A stretch of 49,000 bases of DNA from an uncultured Lachnospiraceae bacterium (GTDB lineage: Bacteria; Bacillota; Clostridia; Lachnospirales; Lachnospiraceae): assembly GCA_900549665.1 (NCBI GenBank), contig URPH01000023.1, positions 1 through 49,000 of the forward strand. The letters are read 5' to 3'. Both the position numbers and the translations under genes were made by a program. The notes beneath the pieces were generated by a model. That model made no database searches. It was not told the origin of the DNA and saw only the letters and a program-made list of their open reading frames with translations. Each line of letters opens with the position of its first letter. Within the stretch, counting starts at the first letter, position 1. Positions 1-7,655 of this stretch are shown piece after piece.

Positions 1-104
1 TTGAGAATTGTGGGAGCTGCTTTGCAGCGGAGCAATTCGTGGATATCAAGTTAGGAGCAAAATACTTTTTGACTCTAACATCATATTATATTCAAAGTGA
101 TTAA

Positions 105-315
105 TAATACAAATGATCTGAATAATGATACAAATAATAAATAATACAAATGATCTGAATAATGATACAAATAATAAATAATACATATGATCTGAATAAT
201 AATATAAATAATGCAAATGACCTGAATAATAATACAAATAATAATGCAAATGACCTGAATAATAATACAAATGACAACACAAATGACAATACAAATAATA
301 ATACAAATGATATGA
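105..315. repeat. AT-rich tandem repeat, 37-bp unit, degenerating to the right
   Basis: Two perfect adjacent copies of a 37-bp unit occupy 105-141 and 142-178. A third, diverged copy starts at 179 and shades into shorter AATAATACAAATGA-type units up to about 315. The core words are ACAAATGATCTGAATAAT and ACAAATAAT. It lies upstream of the PrsA-type lipoprotein gene. Adjacent perfect copies suggest that copy number can change by slippage. Confidence 0.85.
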
Positions 316-367
316 CGAGTAATATGAGGAATAGTGTGAAAGAAAGTAGACTTTCATTACTATTTGT

Positions 368-386
368 GCCGCCAGCCGAAGGCGGC
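368..386 (+). promoter_or_regulatory. GC hairpin just upstream of the prsA-like ribosome site
   Basis: GCCGCC at 368-373 pairs with GGCGGC at 381-386 around the 7-nt loop AGCCGAA. It lies 5 nt before the GGAGA ribosome site (392-396) in otherwise AT-rich leader sequence, so it may influence translation initiation or mRNA stability. No T-tract follows, so it is not an intrinsic terminator. Confidence 0.45.
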
Positions 387-402
387 GGAATGGAGACCAG
401 CT

Positions 403-1452
403 ATGAAAAGAAATTTATCTTTTTTAATTAAACTTCCGGTAATATTTTGCATGCTTTTGATGCTGGGTGGCTGTGCAATGCCTTTTACCGGAAAGAATAT
501 AGATCAGGTTGTCCTGACAACCGGATTTCGTGATGATGAGGTCTTCCGTATCGGAACAGCGGTCTGCAGTGAAGACGAATATATGCTGTATCTGACAAAT
601 ACACAAAATCAGTATGAGCAGGTATATGGAAGTGAGATCTGGAGTGTTGCATCGGAGAATACGACGTTGGAAGATAAGATTAAAAATATGGTGGGAGCGC
701 AGTTAGCGCAGGTTAAGACCATGAATCTTCTGGCCAAAGAAAATCATGTTTCCGTCACAGATGAGGAAAACAGGTTGATTGATACGGCGGCACAGGAATA
801 TTATGATTCCTTGAGTGATCATGAAATAGAGGCTCTACATCTGACGAAGGAAGATGTTGCAGGATATTATAGTGAATATCTTATTGCGCACAAGGTCTAT
901 ACGGATATTATCTGCGACATCAATCCCGAAATCAGTGATGATGAAGCGCGTACGGTTACCGTGGACTGGATTTATATTAAGTCATCAAATGATGATGAAC
1001 AGGCCAGACAGAGGGCATATGGAATTTTATCGAGAGTGCGCGGCGGAGAGGACTTTGAAACAGTTGCCGTTGAATGCAGTGATGACGCTGTTGTAGCTCA
1101 TTCTTTCTGTAAGGGTACGGAGCCCGCGGAAATAGAAAAGGCGGCGTTTGATCTGGCTGAGGGAGAGATCAGTGATGTTATCTACTGTGAGGATGGATAT
1201 TATATCTTAAAGTGTGTCAGCATGCTTAACAGAGAGGAAACTGATAACAATAAAATTAAAATGGTAGAGCAGCGCAAAAATGAGACCTTCCATGAAGTGT
1301 ACGGATCATTTGCGATGGCGCAGGTAAAGCAGTTGAATGAAAAAAAGTGGAATGAGATTACTCTGCTAAAGGATGATCAGATAAAGACGTCGGATTTTTT
1401 TGACGTTTACGAAAAGTATCTTGGCAACAGTACGGATCAATTACAAAAATAA
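403..1452 (+). CDS. PrsA/SurA-like parvulin peptidyl-prolyl isomerase, lipoprotein
   Basis: A 349-residue extracytoplasmic foldase. The N-terminus has a basic start, a hydrophobic segment and the lipobox LGGC with Cys24, so the mature protein should be lipid-anchored on the outer face of the membrane. The middle is a helical SurA-N-like region (about 60-175). A parvulin-type PPIase domain lies at about 180-285, containing 'ARQRAYGILSRVRGGEDFE' and 'FDLAEGEISDVIYCEDGYYI'. The family helps exported proteins fold. I chose the ATG at 403 because GGAGA (392-396) is 6 nt upstream and the signal peptide starts there; an upstream TTG in frame at 364 would add 13 residues before the signal. It has no obvious partner gene. 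A strong terminator is not visible behind it, only weak AT palindromes around 1503-1519. Confidence 0.85.
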   Translation: MKRNLSFLIKLPVIFCMLLMLGGCAMPFTGKNIDQVVLTTGFRDDEVFRIGTAVCSEDEYMLYLTNTQNQYEQVYGSEIWSVASENTTLEDKIKNMVGAQLAQVKTMNLLAKENHVSVTDEENRLIDTAAQEYYDSLSDHEIEALHLTKEDVAGYYSEYLIAHKVYTDIICDINPEISDDEARTVTVDWIYIKSSNDDEQARQRAYGILSRVRGGEDFETVAVECSDDAVVAHSFCKGTEPAEIEKAAFDLAEGEISDVIYCEDGYYILKCVSMLNREETDNNKIKMVEQRKNETFHEVYGSFAMAQVKQLNEKKWNEITLLKDDQIKTSDFFDVYEKYLGNSTDQLQK

Positions 1453-1559
1453 GAATGGATAAATGGCCTGAAAACCAATATAACATGTCATTCTGTGACA
1501 CTTTATAAAAAATTTATAATTGCGCGAAGCCACTGAAATCAAGGCTTTACAATGATTTA

Positions 1560-1586
1560 CTAGCACTCTGTTAAAACGAGTGCTAA
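1560..1586. promoter_or_regulatory. CIRCE operator (HrcA site) upstream of htpG
   Basis: CTAGCACTC (1560-1568), nine bases, then GAGTGCTAA (1578-1586). This matches the CIRCE consensus TTAGCACTC-N9-GAGTGCTAA at 17 of 18 arm positions. In Firmicutes CIRCE binds the heat-shock repressor HrcA, so htpG here is probably an HrcA-regulated heat-shock gene. Candidate promoters flank it: a TACAAT -10-like box at 1548-1553 just upstream, and TTGAAA (1594-1599) with 17-bp spacing to TACAAT (1617-1622) just downstream. Confidence 0.93.
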
Positions 1587-1593
1587 TTTTATG

Positions 1594-1622
1594 TTGAAAT
1601 TATTTTTATCAGGGTATACAAT
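1594..1622 (+). promoter_or_regulatory. Candidate sigma-A promoter of htpG
   Basis: -35 TTGAAA at 1594-1599, 17-bp spacer, -10 TACAAT at 1617-1622, about 50 bp before the htpG start. It lies 7 bp downstream of the CIRCE arm, so bound HrcA could cover the -35 region. A TACAAT box at 1548-1553 upstream of CIRCE is an alternative -10. Confidence 0.5.
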
Positions 1623-1675
1623 GCATAATGTCGGGTGGTTCATTTGCCCGTAAAAGAAAGGAATGTGATTTTATT

Positions 1676-3775
1676 ATGGCAAACAAACATGGCAATTTAT
1701 CAATTAATAGTGATAACATTTTTCCAGTGATCAAGAAATGGTTATATTCTGATCATGATATTTTTTTCAGAGAGTTGATTTCCAATGGCTGCGATGCCAT
1801 TACAAAATTGAAAAAGCTGGATATGATGGGAGAATATGAGCTGCCGGCTGATTACAAGCCACAGATTCAGGTTGAAGTGAGTCCCGAAGACAAGACAGTT
1901 ACGATCACTGATAACGGTCTTGGTATGACAGCGGATGAGGTCGAAGAATACATCAATCAGATTGCTTTTTCCGGAGCGACTGATTTTATTTCCAAATACA
2001 AAGACAAGACCAATGAGGATCAGATCATCGGACACTTTGGTCTGGGATTTTATTCTGCATTCATGGTATCAGACAGCGTCGATATTGATACCCTTTCATA
2101 CAAAGAAGGCGCAACAGCCGTTCACTGGGAATGTGACGGCGGTACCGAATTTGACATGGAGGATGGAGATAAAAAAGAGGTTGGTACGACCATCACACTG
2201 CATATCAATGAAGACTGCCTGAAATTCTGCAACGAATATGAAGCAAAAGAGGTCATCAAAAAATACTGTGCATTTATGCCGTATGAGATTTATGTTGGCA
2301 AACACAACACAACCGATACCGAGGTAGTCAAAGAGGAAGAGGTTCTTCCGACAGATGAAGTGGTAGAAAAGATCGAACCCAAGGAAGAGGATAAAAAAGA
2401 TGCGGACGGCAATCCGAAAGAGCCCGAGAAAAAGGTAAAGATCAGGAAACGTCCGGAGCTGGTAAACGATACACATCCTCTTTGGACTAAAAACGCCAAA
2501 GACTGTACAAAAGAAGAATATCTGGAATTTTACCGCAAGGTATTCCACGATTATAAAGAGCCGTTGTTCTGGATCCATCTGAATATGGATTATCCGTTCA
2601 ACCTCAAGGGAATCCTGTATTTCCCGAAGATCAACATGGAGTACGAATCCATCGAAGGAAAGATCAAATTGTACAACAATCAGGTATTTATTGCCGACAA
2701 TATCAAGGAGGTTATTCCGGAATACCTGATGTTATTAAAGGGTGTTATTGACTGCCCGGATCTTCCGTTAAACGTATCCCGTTCCGCATTGCAGAATGAT
2801 GGATTTGTGACCAAAATTTCTGACTTTATCAGCAAAAAGATCGCTGATAAGCTGTCCGGAATGTGCAAGACCGAAAAAGAAGAATATGAAAAATGCTGGG
2901 ATGACATTGCTCCCTTTATCAAATTCGGCTGCTTAAAGGATGATAAGTTCTGTGAAAAGATGACAGACTATATCCTGTTCAAGAATTTGGAAGGCAACTA
3001 CATGACACTTCCGGAATGTCTGGAAGTAAAACCGATCGATCCCGACAGTGAAGAGAATGCCGTAGATGAAAATGGTGAAAAAGTAGAGGCAGAGGTTGTA
3101 GAAGAAGGCGCCGACAAAGATGCCGACAAAGACGCACAGGATGCAGACGAAGCTGAAAAGAAAGAAAAGGTCATTTACTACGTTACAGACGAGAAACAGC
3201 AGAGCCAGTATATCAATATGTTTAAACAGGCCAAGATGGATGCCGTATATCTGACAGAGCGTATTGACCAGCCTTTTGTACAGCAGCTGGAAAATAAAAA
3301 CGAGGGTATCAAGTTCAGCCGTATCGATGCGGATCTGACAGATGTATTCAAGACAAAGACCTCCAAGAAAGCCCAGGAAGAGTATGATGCCAAGGCAGAA
3401 GCTATTTCCGAAAAGATGAAAAAAGCACTGAAAAAAGAAAAACTGACAGTTAAGATTGAAAAACTGAAAAATAAAAAGGTTTCTTCCGTGCTGACAGTTT
3501 CTGAGGATGCACGCCGTATGCAGGATATGATGCAGATGTATGCTGCCAACGGAATGGACATGGGAATGTTTGGCAGCGAAGGCGAGACATTGGTATTAAA
3601 TGCCAACCATCCGCTGGTTGCTTATATTATGGAGCATGAGGATGGAGATCAGACAGAAATGATCTGTGAGCAGTTATATGATCTGGCACAGCTGCAGAAC
3701 GCGCCTCTTAGTCCGGAAGCCATGACCAAATTTATTGCAAGAAGCAATGAGATTATGATGCTTCTGACAAAATAA
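1676..3775 (+). CDS. htpG: Molecular chaperone HtpG (Hsp90 family)
   Basis: ATP-dependent cytosolic chaperone of 699 residues. The N-terminal GHKL ATPase fold shows RELISNGCDA (E33, N37, D40), the ATP-lid motif DNGLGM at 79-84 and GHFGLGF at 119-125. The middle domain contains the catalytic-loop region (LPLNVSRS) and the C-terminal dimerisation domain follows. Bacterial HtpG is usually about 620-640 residues; the extra length lies in a charged insertion at about 217-260 (the linker) and an acidic Asp/Glu/Lys stretch at about 470-510. The ATG at 1676 starts the conserved MANKHGNLSI; an in-frame ATG at 1628 would add 16 non-conserved residues and lies too close to the promoter. Expression is probably under HrcA via the CIRCE element upstream. 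Confidence 0.97.
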   Translation: MANKHGNLSINSDNIFPVIKKWLYSDHDIFFRELISNGCDAITKLKKLDMMGEYELPADYKPQIQVEVSPEDKTVTITDNGLGMTADEVEEYINQIAFSGATDFISKYKDKTNEDQIIGHFGLGFYSAFMVSDSVDIDTLSYKEGATAVHWECDGGTEFDMEDGDKKEVGTTITLHINEDCLKFCNEYEAKEVIKKYCAFMPYEIYVGKHNTTDTEVVKEEEVLPTDEVVEKIEPKEEDKKDADGNPKEPEKKVKIRKRPELVNDTHPLWTKNAKDCTKEEYLEFYRKVFHDYKEPLFWIHLNMDYPFNLKGILYFPKINMEYESIEGKIKLYNNQVFIADNIKEVIPEYLMLLKGVIDCPDLPLNVSRSALQNDGFVTKISDFISKKIADKLSGMCKTEKEEYEKCWDDIAPFIKFGCLKDDKFCEKMTDYILFKNLEGNYMTLPECLEVKPIDPDSEENAVDENGEKVEAEVVEEGADKDADKDAQDADEAEKKEKVIYYVTDEKQQSQYINMFKQAKMDAVYLTERIDQPFVQQLENKNEGIKFSRIDADLTDVFKTKTSKKAQEEYDAKAEAISEKMKKALKKEKLTVKIEKLKNKKVSSVLTVSEDARRMQDMMQMYAANGMDMGMFGSEGETLVLNANHPLVAYIMEHEDGDQTEMICEQLYDLAQLQNAPLSPEAMTKFIARSNEIMMLLTK

Positions 3776-3850
3776 TGAATACAGCGGAATGATTGTAGAT
3801 ATTCTGTGAAAAGAAGCAATCGGTATCAAAACAGCTAGCACAAAACGGCT

Positions 3851-3874
3851 GGTATCAAAAATATTTTTGACACC
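3851..3874. repeat. Short intergenic palindrome, CAAAAATATTTTTG core
   Basis: GGTATCAAAAA (3851-3861) faces TTTTTGACACC (3864-3874), pairing except for one mismatch. The same core occurs at 51-79 and 27919-27936, always between genes. It lies before the htpG terminator. Confidence 0.6.
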
Positions 3875-3893
3875 AATATCATAACGCGATTAT

Positions 3894-3936
3894 AATTAGC
3901 ATAGACTGACGTGTTGTTAGCCTATGCTAATTTTTT
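3894..3936 (+). terminator. Intrinsic terminator downstream of htpG
   Basis: AATTAGCATAG (3894-3904) pairs perfectly with CTATGCTAATT (3922-3932) across a 17-nt loop, and the right arm runs into a TTTTTT tract. It ends the htpG transcript about 120 bp after its stop and insulates the vanZ-like gene. Confidence 0.85.
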
Positions 3937-4056
3937 GAAATTTCCGGAGTTATCAATTGGTTCAGCTATGTTGATTTGTATATGGATGATAGAAAGCTGG
4001 TTATTTGCTGATTGTAAAAAGCTTGTGAAAAGATAAATACGAGGAGAGACATACAG

Positions 4057-4587
4057 ATGAAATATATATGGTTGTTTTTTAAGACGCTTTTACGCTTTAT
4101 ATTGAAGCCGTTGTCATTTTTGCCGGCAATTATTATGATGTATGTGATTTTTAACTTTTCGGCACAGGATGGTGCAGATTCGGCGGCGTTGAGCCACAAG
4201 GTGAGTGTGGCGATTGTGGAAGTGACCAACACGGTATTGGATAAGGGCTGGGATGATTCCATGATCGCGAAAAAGGCAGATGAATATCATTTTTATGTAA
4301 GAAAGCTTGCTCACTTTACGGAGTATTTTCTTTTGGCGGTTTCCGTGGCATTTCCTCTTTATGTATATGGGATGCGGGGAATCTGGCTGGTGCTGTTTGC
4401 CGGAGCGTTTTGTGTCGGATTCGCATTTTTGGATGAATATCATCAGACATTTGTGTCAGGAAGGTCGCCGTCCAAAAGGGATGTTTTCATTGACAGCTGC
4501 GGTTCGGTTCTTGGCATATTTGTGACCAGAATTGTTGGATTTATCGGGCGTAAAACGATTTTTGCACCATTGGCAAAGTCGAGATAA
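4057..4587 (+). CDS. VanZ-like family membrane protein
   Basis: 176-residue integral membrane protein. An N-terminal hydrophobic segment (about 12-34) ends in the family motif FSAQ. Next come RKLAHFTEYFLL (about 82-93), further membrane segments, and DEYHQTFVSGRSPSKRD (about 127-143) before a last helix. These are the hallmark motifs of the VanZ family, named after the teicoplanin-resistance protein; most members have no proven function and this one is not in a van cluster. A GAGGAG-type ribosome site precedes the ATG. It stands alone between the htpG terminator and a promoter in its own 3' end. Confidence 0.85.
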   Translation: MKYIWLFFKTLLRFILKPLSFLPAIIMMYVIFNFSAQDGADSAALSHKVSVAIVEVTNTVLDKGWDDSMIAKKADEYHFYVRKLAHFTEYFLLAVSVAFPLYVYGMRGIWLVLFAGAFCVGFAFLDEYHQTFVSGRSPSKRDVFIDSCGSVLGIFVTRIVGFIGRKTIFAPLAKSR

Positions 4588-4598
4588 TATGTTATACT
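4570..4598 (+). promoter_or_regulatory. Sigma-A-like promoter for the repeat-protein operon
   Basis: -35 TTGGCA (4570-4575), 17-bp spacer, -10 TATACT (4593-4598). It overlaps the last codons of the vanZ-like gene and lies about 90 bp ahead of the next gene, so it is a plausible promoter for the four-gene unit that follows. Confidence 0.5.
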
Positions 4599-4690
4599 TT
4601 TAGAAAGATTGACAGTCATGTCATAATGTGGCTGCGGGTTGCAGAAGGTAGCGTTTTTTATACAAGAAAATGATAAAGATGGGGATTGTT

Positions 4691-6130
4691 ATGCAGAATC
4701 AGAGATATAGCAGAGACGAATTTCTGGAAATGTTTAAGCAGGACGTGATACGGCTTTCCAAGTATATTCCTTGGTTGGAAGATAAGAGTGGCGATGACGT
4801 TTCCAAAAATTATCAGGACGGCAATAAGATGGATCATACCTTGTCCTTCCCGGTATATGATTCAATTTTACTTGCTTTTTTAAATGATGCGAGTACCACC
4901 GTTTTCATGGAAAAAAATTATCAGTATTTTTATACCAAAAATCATATCCATGATTATCAGGATGAGCTTGCCATGATTGAAAGAGCAGACATCATGCATA
5001 TGGATATTTTACAGTGCATCCTGTCCCGGTATGTATTTGGCGGCATGGTCAAGGCTTATTTGTGGAAGGCGGGCGTGGATCACAAGATTTTTGTGACCGT
5101 TATAAAGAAAGCGCGTCAGATCGTGGAATTCTGGAGTGAGCCTCTGGTGATCGAGGATGAGATTCCGGCAGAGGGTTATCCGGAAGAATTTACATATCCC
5201 GAGGTTGATGAAGCGGACTGGACAGACGAGGAATTTGCAGCGGTATTATCCGGTGAATTAAATGCGGAGGATATTCCGAGACTTCGCTGGGAAAAGGAAC
5301 ATGCAACAGCCGGTGTCGAAAATGATGAGGCAGTTGAGACAGTTGAGGCAGAGATAAAAGAAGTTGTGCTCCCGGCTGATTTTGTATTTCCGGAAGTGGA
5401 TGATTCAGACTGGACAGATGAGGAGTTTGCAGCCGTGCTCGCCGGAGAACTGGATCCGAATGATATTCCGAGAATGCACTATGAAAAAGAACATGGTGTG
5501 AAGGTTGTATTCGGAGAACCGGGATCTGAAGCAGAATTTGTGGAAGAGGCTGAACAGGAGCCGATAGAATCGCAGGAATCAGAAACTGAATCAGAATCTG
5601 AATCAATGGAAACACAGGAACCAAAGATTGAACCGGAACTGCCGGAGGAACCGGAGATTGAACCGGAACTGCCGGAGAAACCGGAGATTGAACCGGAACT
5701 GTCGGAGGAACCAGACATCGAACCGGAACTGCCGGAGAAACCAGACATTGAACCGGAACTGCCGGAGAAACCAGACATTGAACCGGAACTGTCGGAGAAA
5801 CCAGACATTGAACCGGAACTGCCAGAGAAACCAGACATTGAATCGGAATTGCCAGAGAAACCAGACATTGAATCGGAATTGCCGGAGAAGCCAGATATTG
5901 AACCGGAACTGCCGGAGGAATCAGACATTGAATCAGAGCAAGAAGCAGTAGCTGTAGCAGAATCAGATGATAAACCAGATGATGAACCAGATGATAAACC
6001 AGATGATAAACCAGATGATGAACCAGTGACTGAATCCAAACCAATAGAATCATCAGAAGAAACAACACCAGAGCAGGAAACAGAAGTACCGGAAACAGAT
6101 AGTGACGGGGAAACGGAGGCTTTGGAATAA
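4691..6130 (+). CDS. Repeat-rich acidic protein of unknown function
   Basis: 479 residues; family not recognised. The first ~155 residues are a mixed globular-looking region (IPWLEDKSG, YIVFGGMVKAYLWKAG-like helix) with no signal peptide. Two homologous blocks follow at about 170-205 and 235-270, each centred on DWTDEEFAAVL followed by ELN/DxxDIPR and EKEH. The C-terminal 40% is low complexity: a ten-residue repeat based on KPDIEPELPE (about ten full copies), then four-residue KPDD/EPDD units and a Glu/Thr-rich tail. The ATG at 4691 has a GGGG-containing stretch 6 nt upstream; an in-frame ATG at 4670 is an alternative. Its stop overlaps the TetR-gene start by one base (TAATG), so it is probably cotranscribed and translationally coupled. 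Confidence 0.75.
   Translation: MQNQRYSRDEFLEMFKQDVIRLSKYIPWLEDKSGDDVSKNYQDGNKMDHTLSFPVYDSILLAFLNDASTTVFMEKNYQYFYTKNHIHDYQDELAMIERADIMHMDILQCILSRYVFGGMVKAYLWKAGVDHKIFVTVIKKARQIVEFWSEPLVIEDEIPAEGYPEEFTYPEVDEADWTDEEFAAVLSGELNAEDIPRLRWEKEHATAGVENDEAVETVEAEIKEVVLPADFVFPEVDDSDWTDEEFAAVLAGELDPNDIPRMHYEKEHGVKVVFGEPGSEAEFVEEAEQEPIESQESETESESESMETQEPKIEPELPEEPEIEPELPEKPEIEPELSEEPDIEPELPEKPDIEPELPEKPDIEPELSEKPDIEPELPEKPDIESELPEKPDIESELPEKPDIEPELPEESDIESEQEAVAVAESDDKPDDEPDDKPDDKPDDEPVTESKPIESSEETTPEQETEVPETDSDGETEALE
5618..5944. repeat. Coding 30-bp minisatellite (PDIEPELPEK repeats)
   Basis: Ten full copies and one partial copy of a 30-bp unit encoding a ten-residue Pro/Glu motif, in frame within the acidic protein. 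Several neighbouring copies are nearly identical at the DNA level, so in-frame copy-number variation between strains is expected. A 12-bp unit array (KPDD/EPDD) follows at about 5965-6025. Confidence 0.9.
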
Positions 6131-6711
6131 TGGGTGAAAAATCAATTCAGAAAAAGCAATATATTTTAAAAAAGGCCAGAGAAGTGTTTGTCAAGAGAGG
6201 CTACAAGGATGTCACGATGAAAGACATTGTGGAAGCCTGTGAGATCAGCCGCGGTGGTCTGTATTTGTATTTTGAAAGCACCAGGGATATTTTTCTTGCG
6301 GTTTTGAACGACACGGAAGAGGATGATGATGATGTATTTTCCAAGGCTGTTTCCCATAAGGCAAGCAGCTCCGACATCTTGGCTTTGTTTTTGAAGGAGC
6401 AGAAAAAGGAGCTTTGTCAGAAAAAAGACAGCCTGACAATGGCCACATATGAGTTTTTCTTTGAAAACAAGTATCCGGAAAATGAACATCCGCTTAAGAT
6501 GCAGTTTAATGCTGCTGTCCAGATCATCGAGAAGCTGATCGTTGGCGGTGTCAAGAGCAAAGAATTTGTGTGTGCTGATCCAAAGGGTGCGGCAAGCAAT
6601 ATGATGTATGTGCTGGAGGGACTGCGGATTATGTCCCAGACAGTTGGTATCAGTGAAAAAGAGGTTAATAGGGAAATCCTTTATTTGATGAAGGGACTTT
6701 TGAAAGAATGA
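6130..6711 (+). CDS. TetR/AcrR-family transcriptional regulator
   Basis: 193 residues. The N-terminal helix-turn-helix is typical: AREVFVKRGYKDVTMKDI, then EACEISRGGLYLYFES (about 13-45). The C-terminal ligand/dimer domain is specific to its subfamily and says nothing about the effector. It overlaps the gene before by one base and the AstE-like gene after by four (ATGA), so it sits in the middle of a coupled operon. By family precedent it probably represses its own operon; no operator is obvious. Confidence 0.9.
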   Translation: MGEKSIQKKQYILKKAREVFVKRGYKDVTMKDIVEACEISRGGLYLYFESTRDIFLAVLNDTEEDDDDVFSKAVSHKASSSDILALFLKEQKKELCQKKDSLTMATYEFFFENKYPENEHPLKMQFNAAVQIIEKLIVGGVKSKEFVCADPKGAASNMMYVLEGLRIMSQTVGISEKEVNREILYLMKGLLKE

Positions 6712-7655
6712 TAGAGACAGTTGCAAAGACAGCTTTGTACGTCAATGAAAATCTGTTGATTCGCAGAAATCGTATTCAGCCTGAGGAAGGCTGTGAGGAT
6801 CGTGGCAGGATCTGCGTTGTGACAGGTGCCCATGGGGATGAACTGGAAGGACAGTTTGTCTGCTATGAGCTGATCCGCCGTATCAATGCTGAAAAAGAAA
6901 AATTGAGAGGAACGGTAGATATCTATCCGGCGTTGAATCCGCTGGGAATGGATACCGGTGTCCGTACGGTTCCGGTACTGGATACCGATTTCAATCATAT
7001 GTTTCCCGGAAACGAGGATGGCACCATGATGGAAAAGGTGATATCCAAGATAGTTGATTCGCTAAAGGGAGCAGAAGTGATCGTGGACGTGCATGCATCG
7101 GATACATTTGTAAAAGAGATCCCGCAGGCACGTATCAGTGAAGAATTCGAGGATATGATGGTGCCGTATGCCAGACAGCTGGATGTGGATCTGATCTGGA
7201 TCAATGCTGCAACCGCAGTTCATGAGTCCAGTCTGGCGCACAGCATGTGCAAGCTTGGCGTTCCGGCCCTGATTTTGGAAATGGGTCTTGGAAACCGGAT
7301 CAACAGAGAATACGGGGAACAGGTTGTTGAAGGCATCCTGCATCTGATGCACAAGCTTTCTTTGTGGGAAGGCAGTGATTATCCGGTCAAGGAGCCGAGA
7401 ATCATCCGCAATGAGGATATTTGTTTTATCCGGGCATCTGAATCCGGCTTTTTCATGCCATTGATTGAAAATGACACTCATGTCACTAAAGGGACGCTTT
7501 TAGGTGAAATGATCAATCCCATGCTGGGAGAAAAAATATATGAGGTGCGTGCGGAGTGTGCCGGCCGGCTGTTTACACTGCGTGAGCATCCGCTTGCTTA
7601 TGAAGGGGCATTGATCGGCCGTATATTAAAAGATGAGAAGGAGAAAACATCATGA
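6708..7655 (+). CDS. AstE/aspartoacylase-family zinc deacylase (M14-like), catalytic copy
   Basis: 315 residues, succinylglutamate desuccinylase/aspartoacylase family of zinc carboxypeptidase-fold enzymes. The metal and catalytic residues are present: HGDE at 42-45 (zinc ligands H42, E45), DVHAS with H129 (third ligand), and LEMG with E191 (general base). The C-terminal ~80 residues form the family's beta domain. The substrate cannot be deduced; the family removes acyl or peptide groups from small molecules. It overlaps the TetR gene by 4 nt and its paralogue by 4 nt, implying tight coupling and perhaps a two-subunit complex. Confidence 0.85.
   Translation: MIETVAKTALYVNENLLIRRNRIQPEEGCEDRGRICVVTGAHGDELEGQFVCYELIRRINAEKEKLRGTVDIYPALNPLGMDTGVRTVPVLDTDFNHMFPGNEDGTMMEKVISKIVDSLKGAEVIVDVHASDTFVKEIPQARISEEFEDMMVPYARQLDVDLIWINAATAVHESSLAHSMCKLGVPALILEMGLGNRINREYGEQVVEGILHLMHKLSLWEGSDYPVKEPRIIRNEDICFIRASESGFFMPLIENDTHVTKGTLLGEMINPMLGEKIYEVRAECAGRLFTLREHPLAYEGALIGRILKDEKEKTS

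Larger units (their letters stand above)
1..402. other. AT-rich left-edge region with no convincing gene
   Basis: No gene is supported here. Two short open frames run in from the left edge and stop at about positions 54 and 102; either could be the tail of an upstream gene, but nothing recognisable is encoded. The region holds an imperfect hairpin at 51-79, a tandem repeat at 105-315, and a 6-bp GC hairpin at 368-386 just ahead of the ribosome site of the next gene. An Asn/Thr-rich open frame at 162-431 is only the translation of the repeats and runs into the lipoprotein gene in another frame. Confidence 0.6.

Noticed and set aside
105..315. CRISPR array
   Set aside because: The repeats are directly adjacent and AT-rich with no unique spacers and no cas genes.
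162..431. Asn/Thr-rich open frame over the left tandem repeat
   Set aside because: It is only the repeat translated, has no ribosome site, and overlaps the well-supported lipoprotein start in another frame.
4057..4587. Glycopeptide-resistance gene
   Set aside because: VanZ-like motifs are present but no vanA/H/X/R/S genes are nearby; the family is widespread without any resistance role.
5190..6068. Long antisense open frames with Ser/Gly/Val/Pro-rich products over the acidic protein
   Set aside because: They mirror the 30-bp coding repeat; low-complexity repeats keep all frames open. No start signals.
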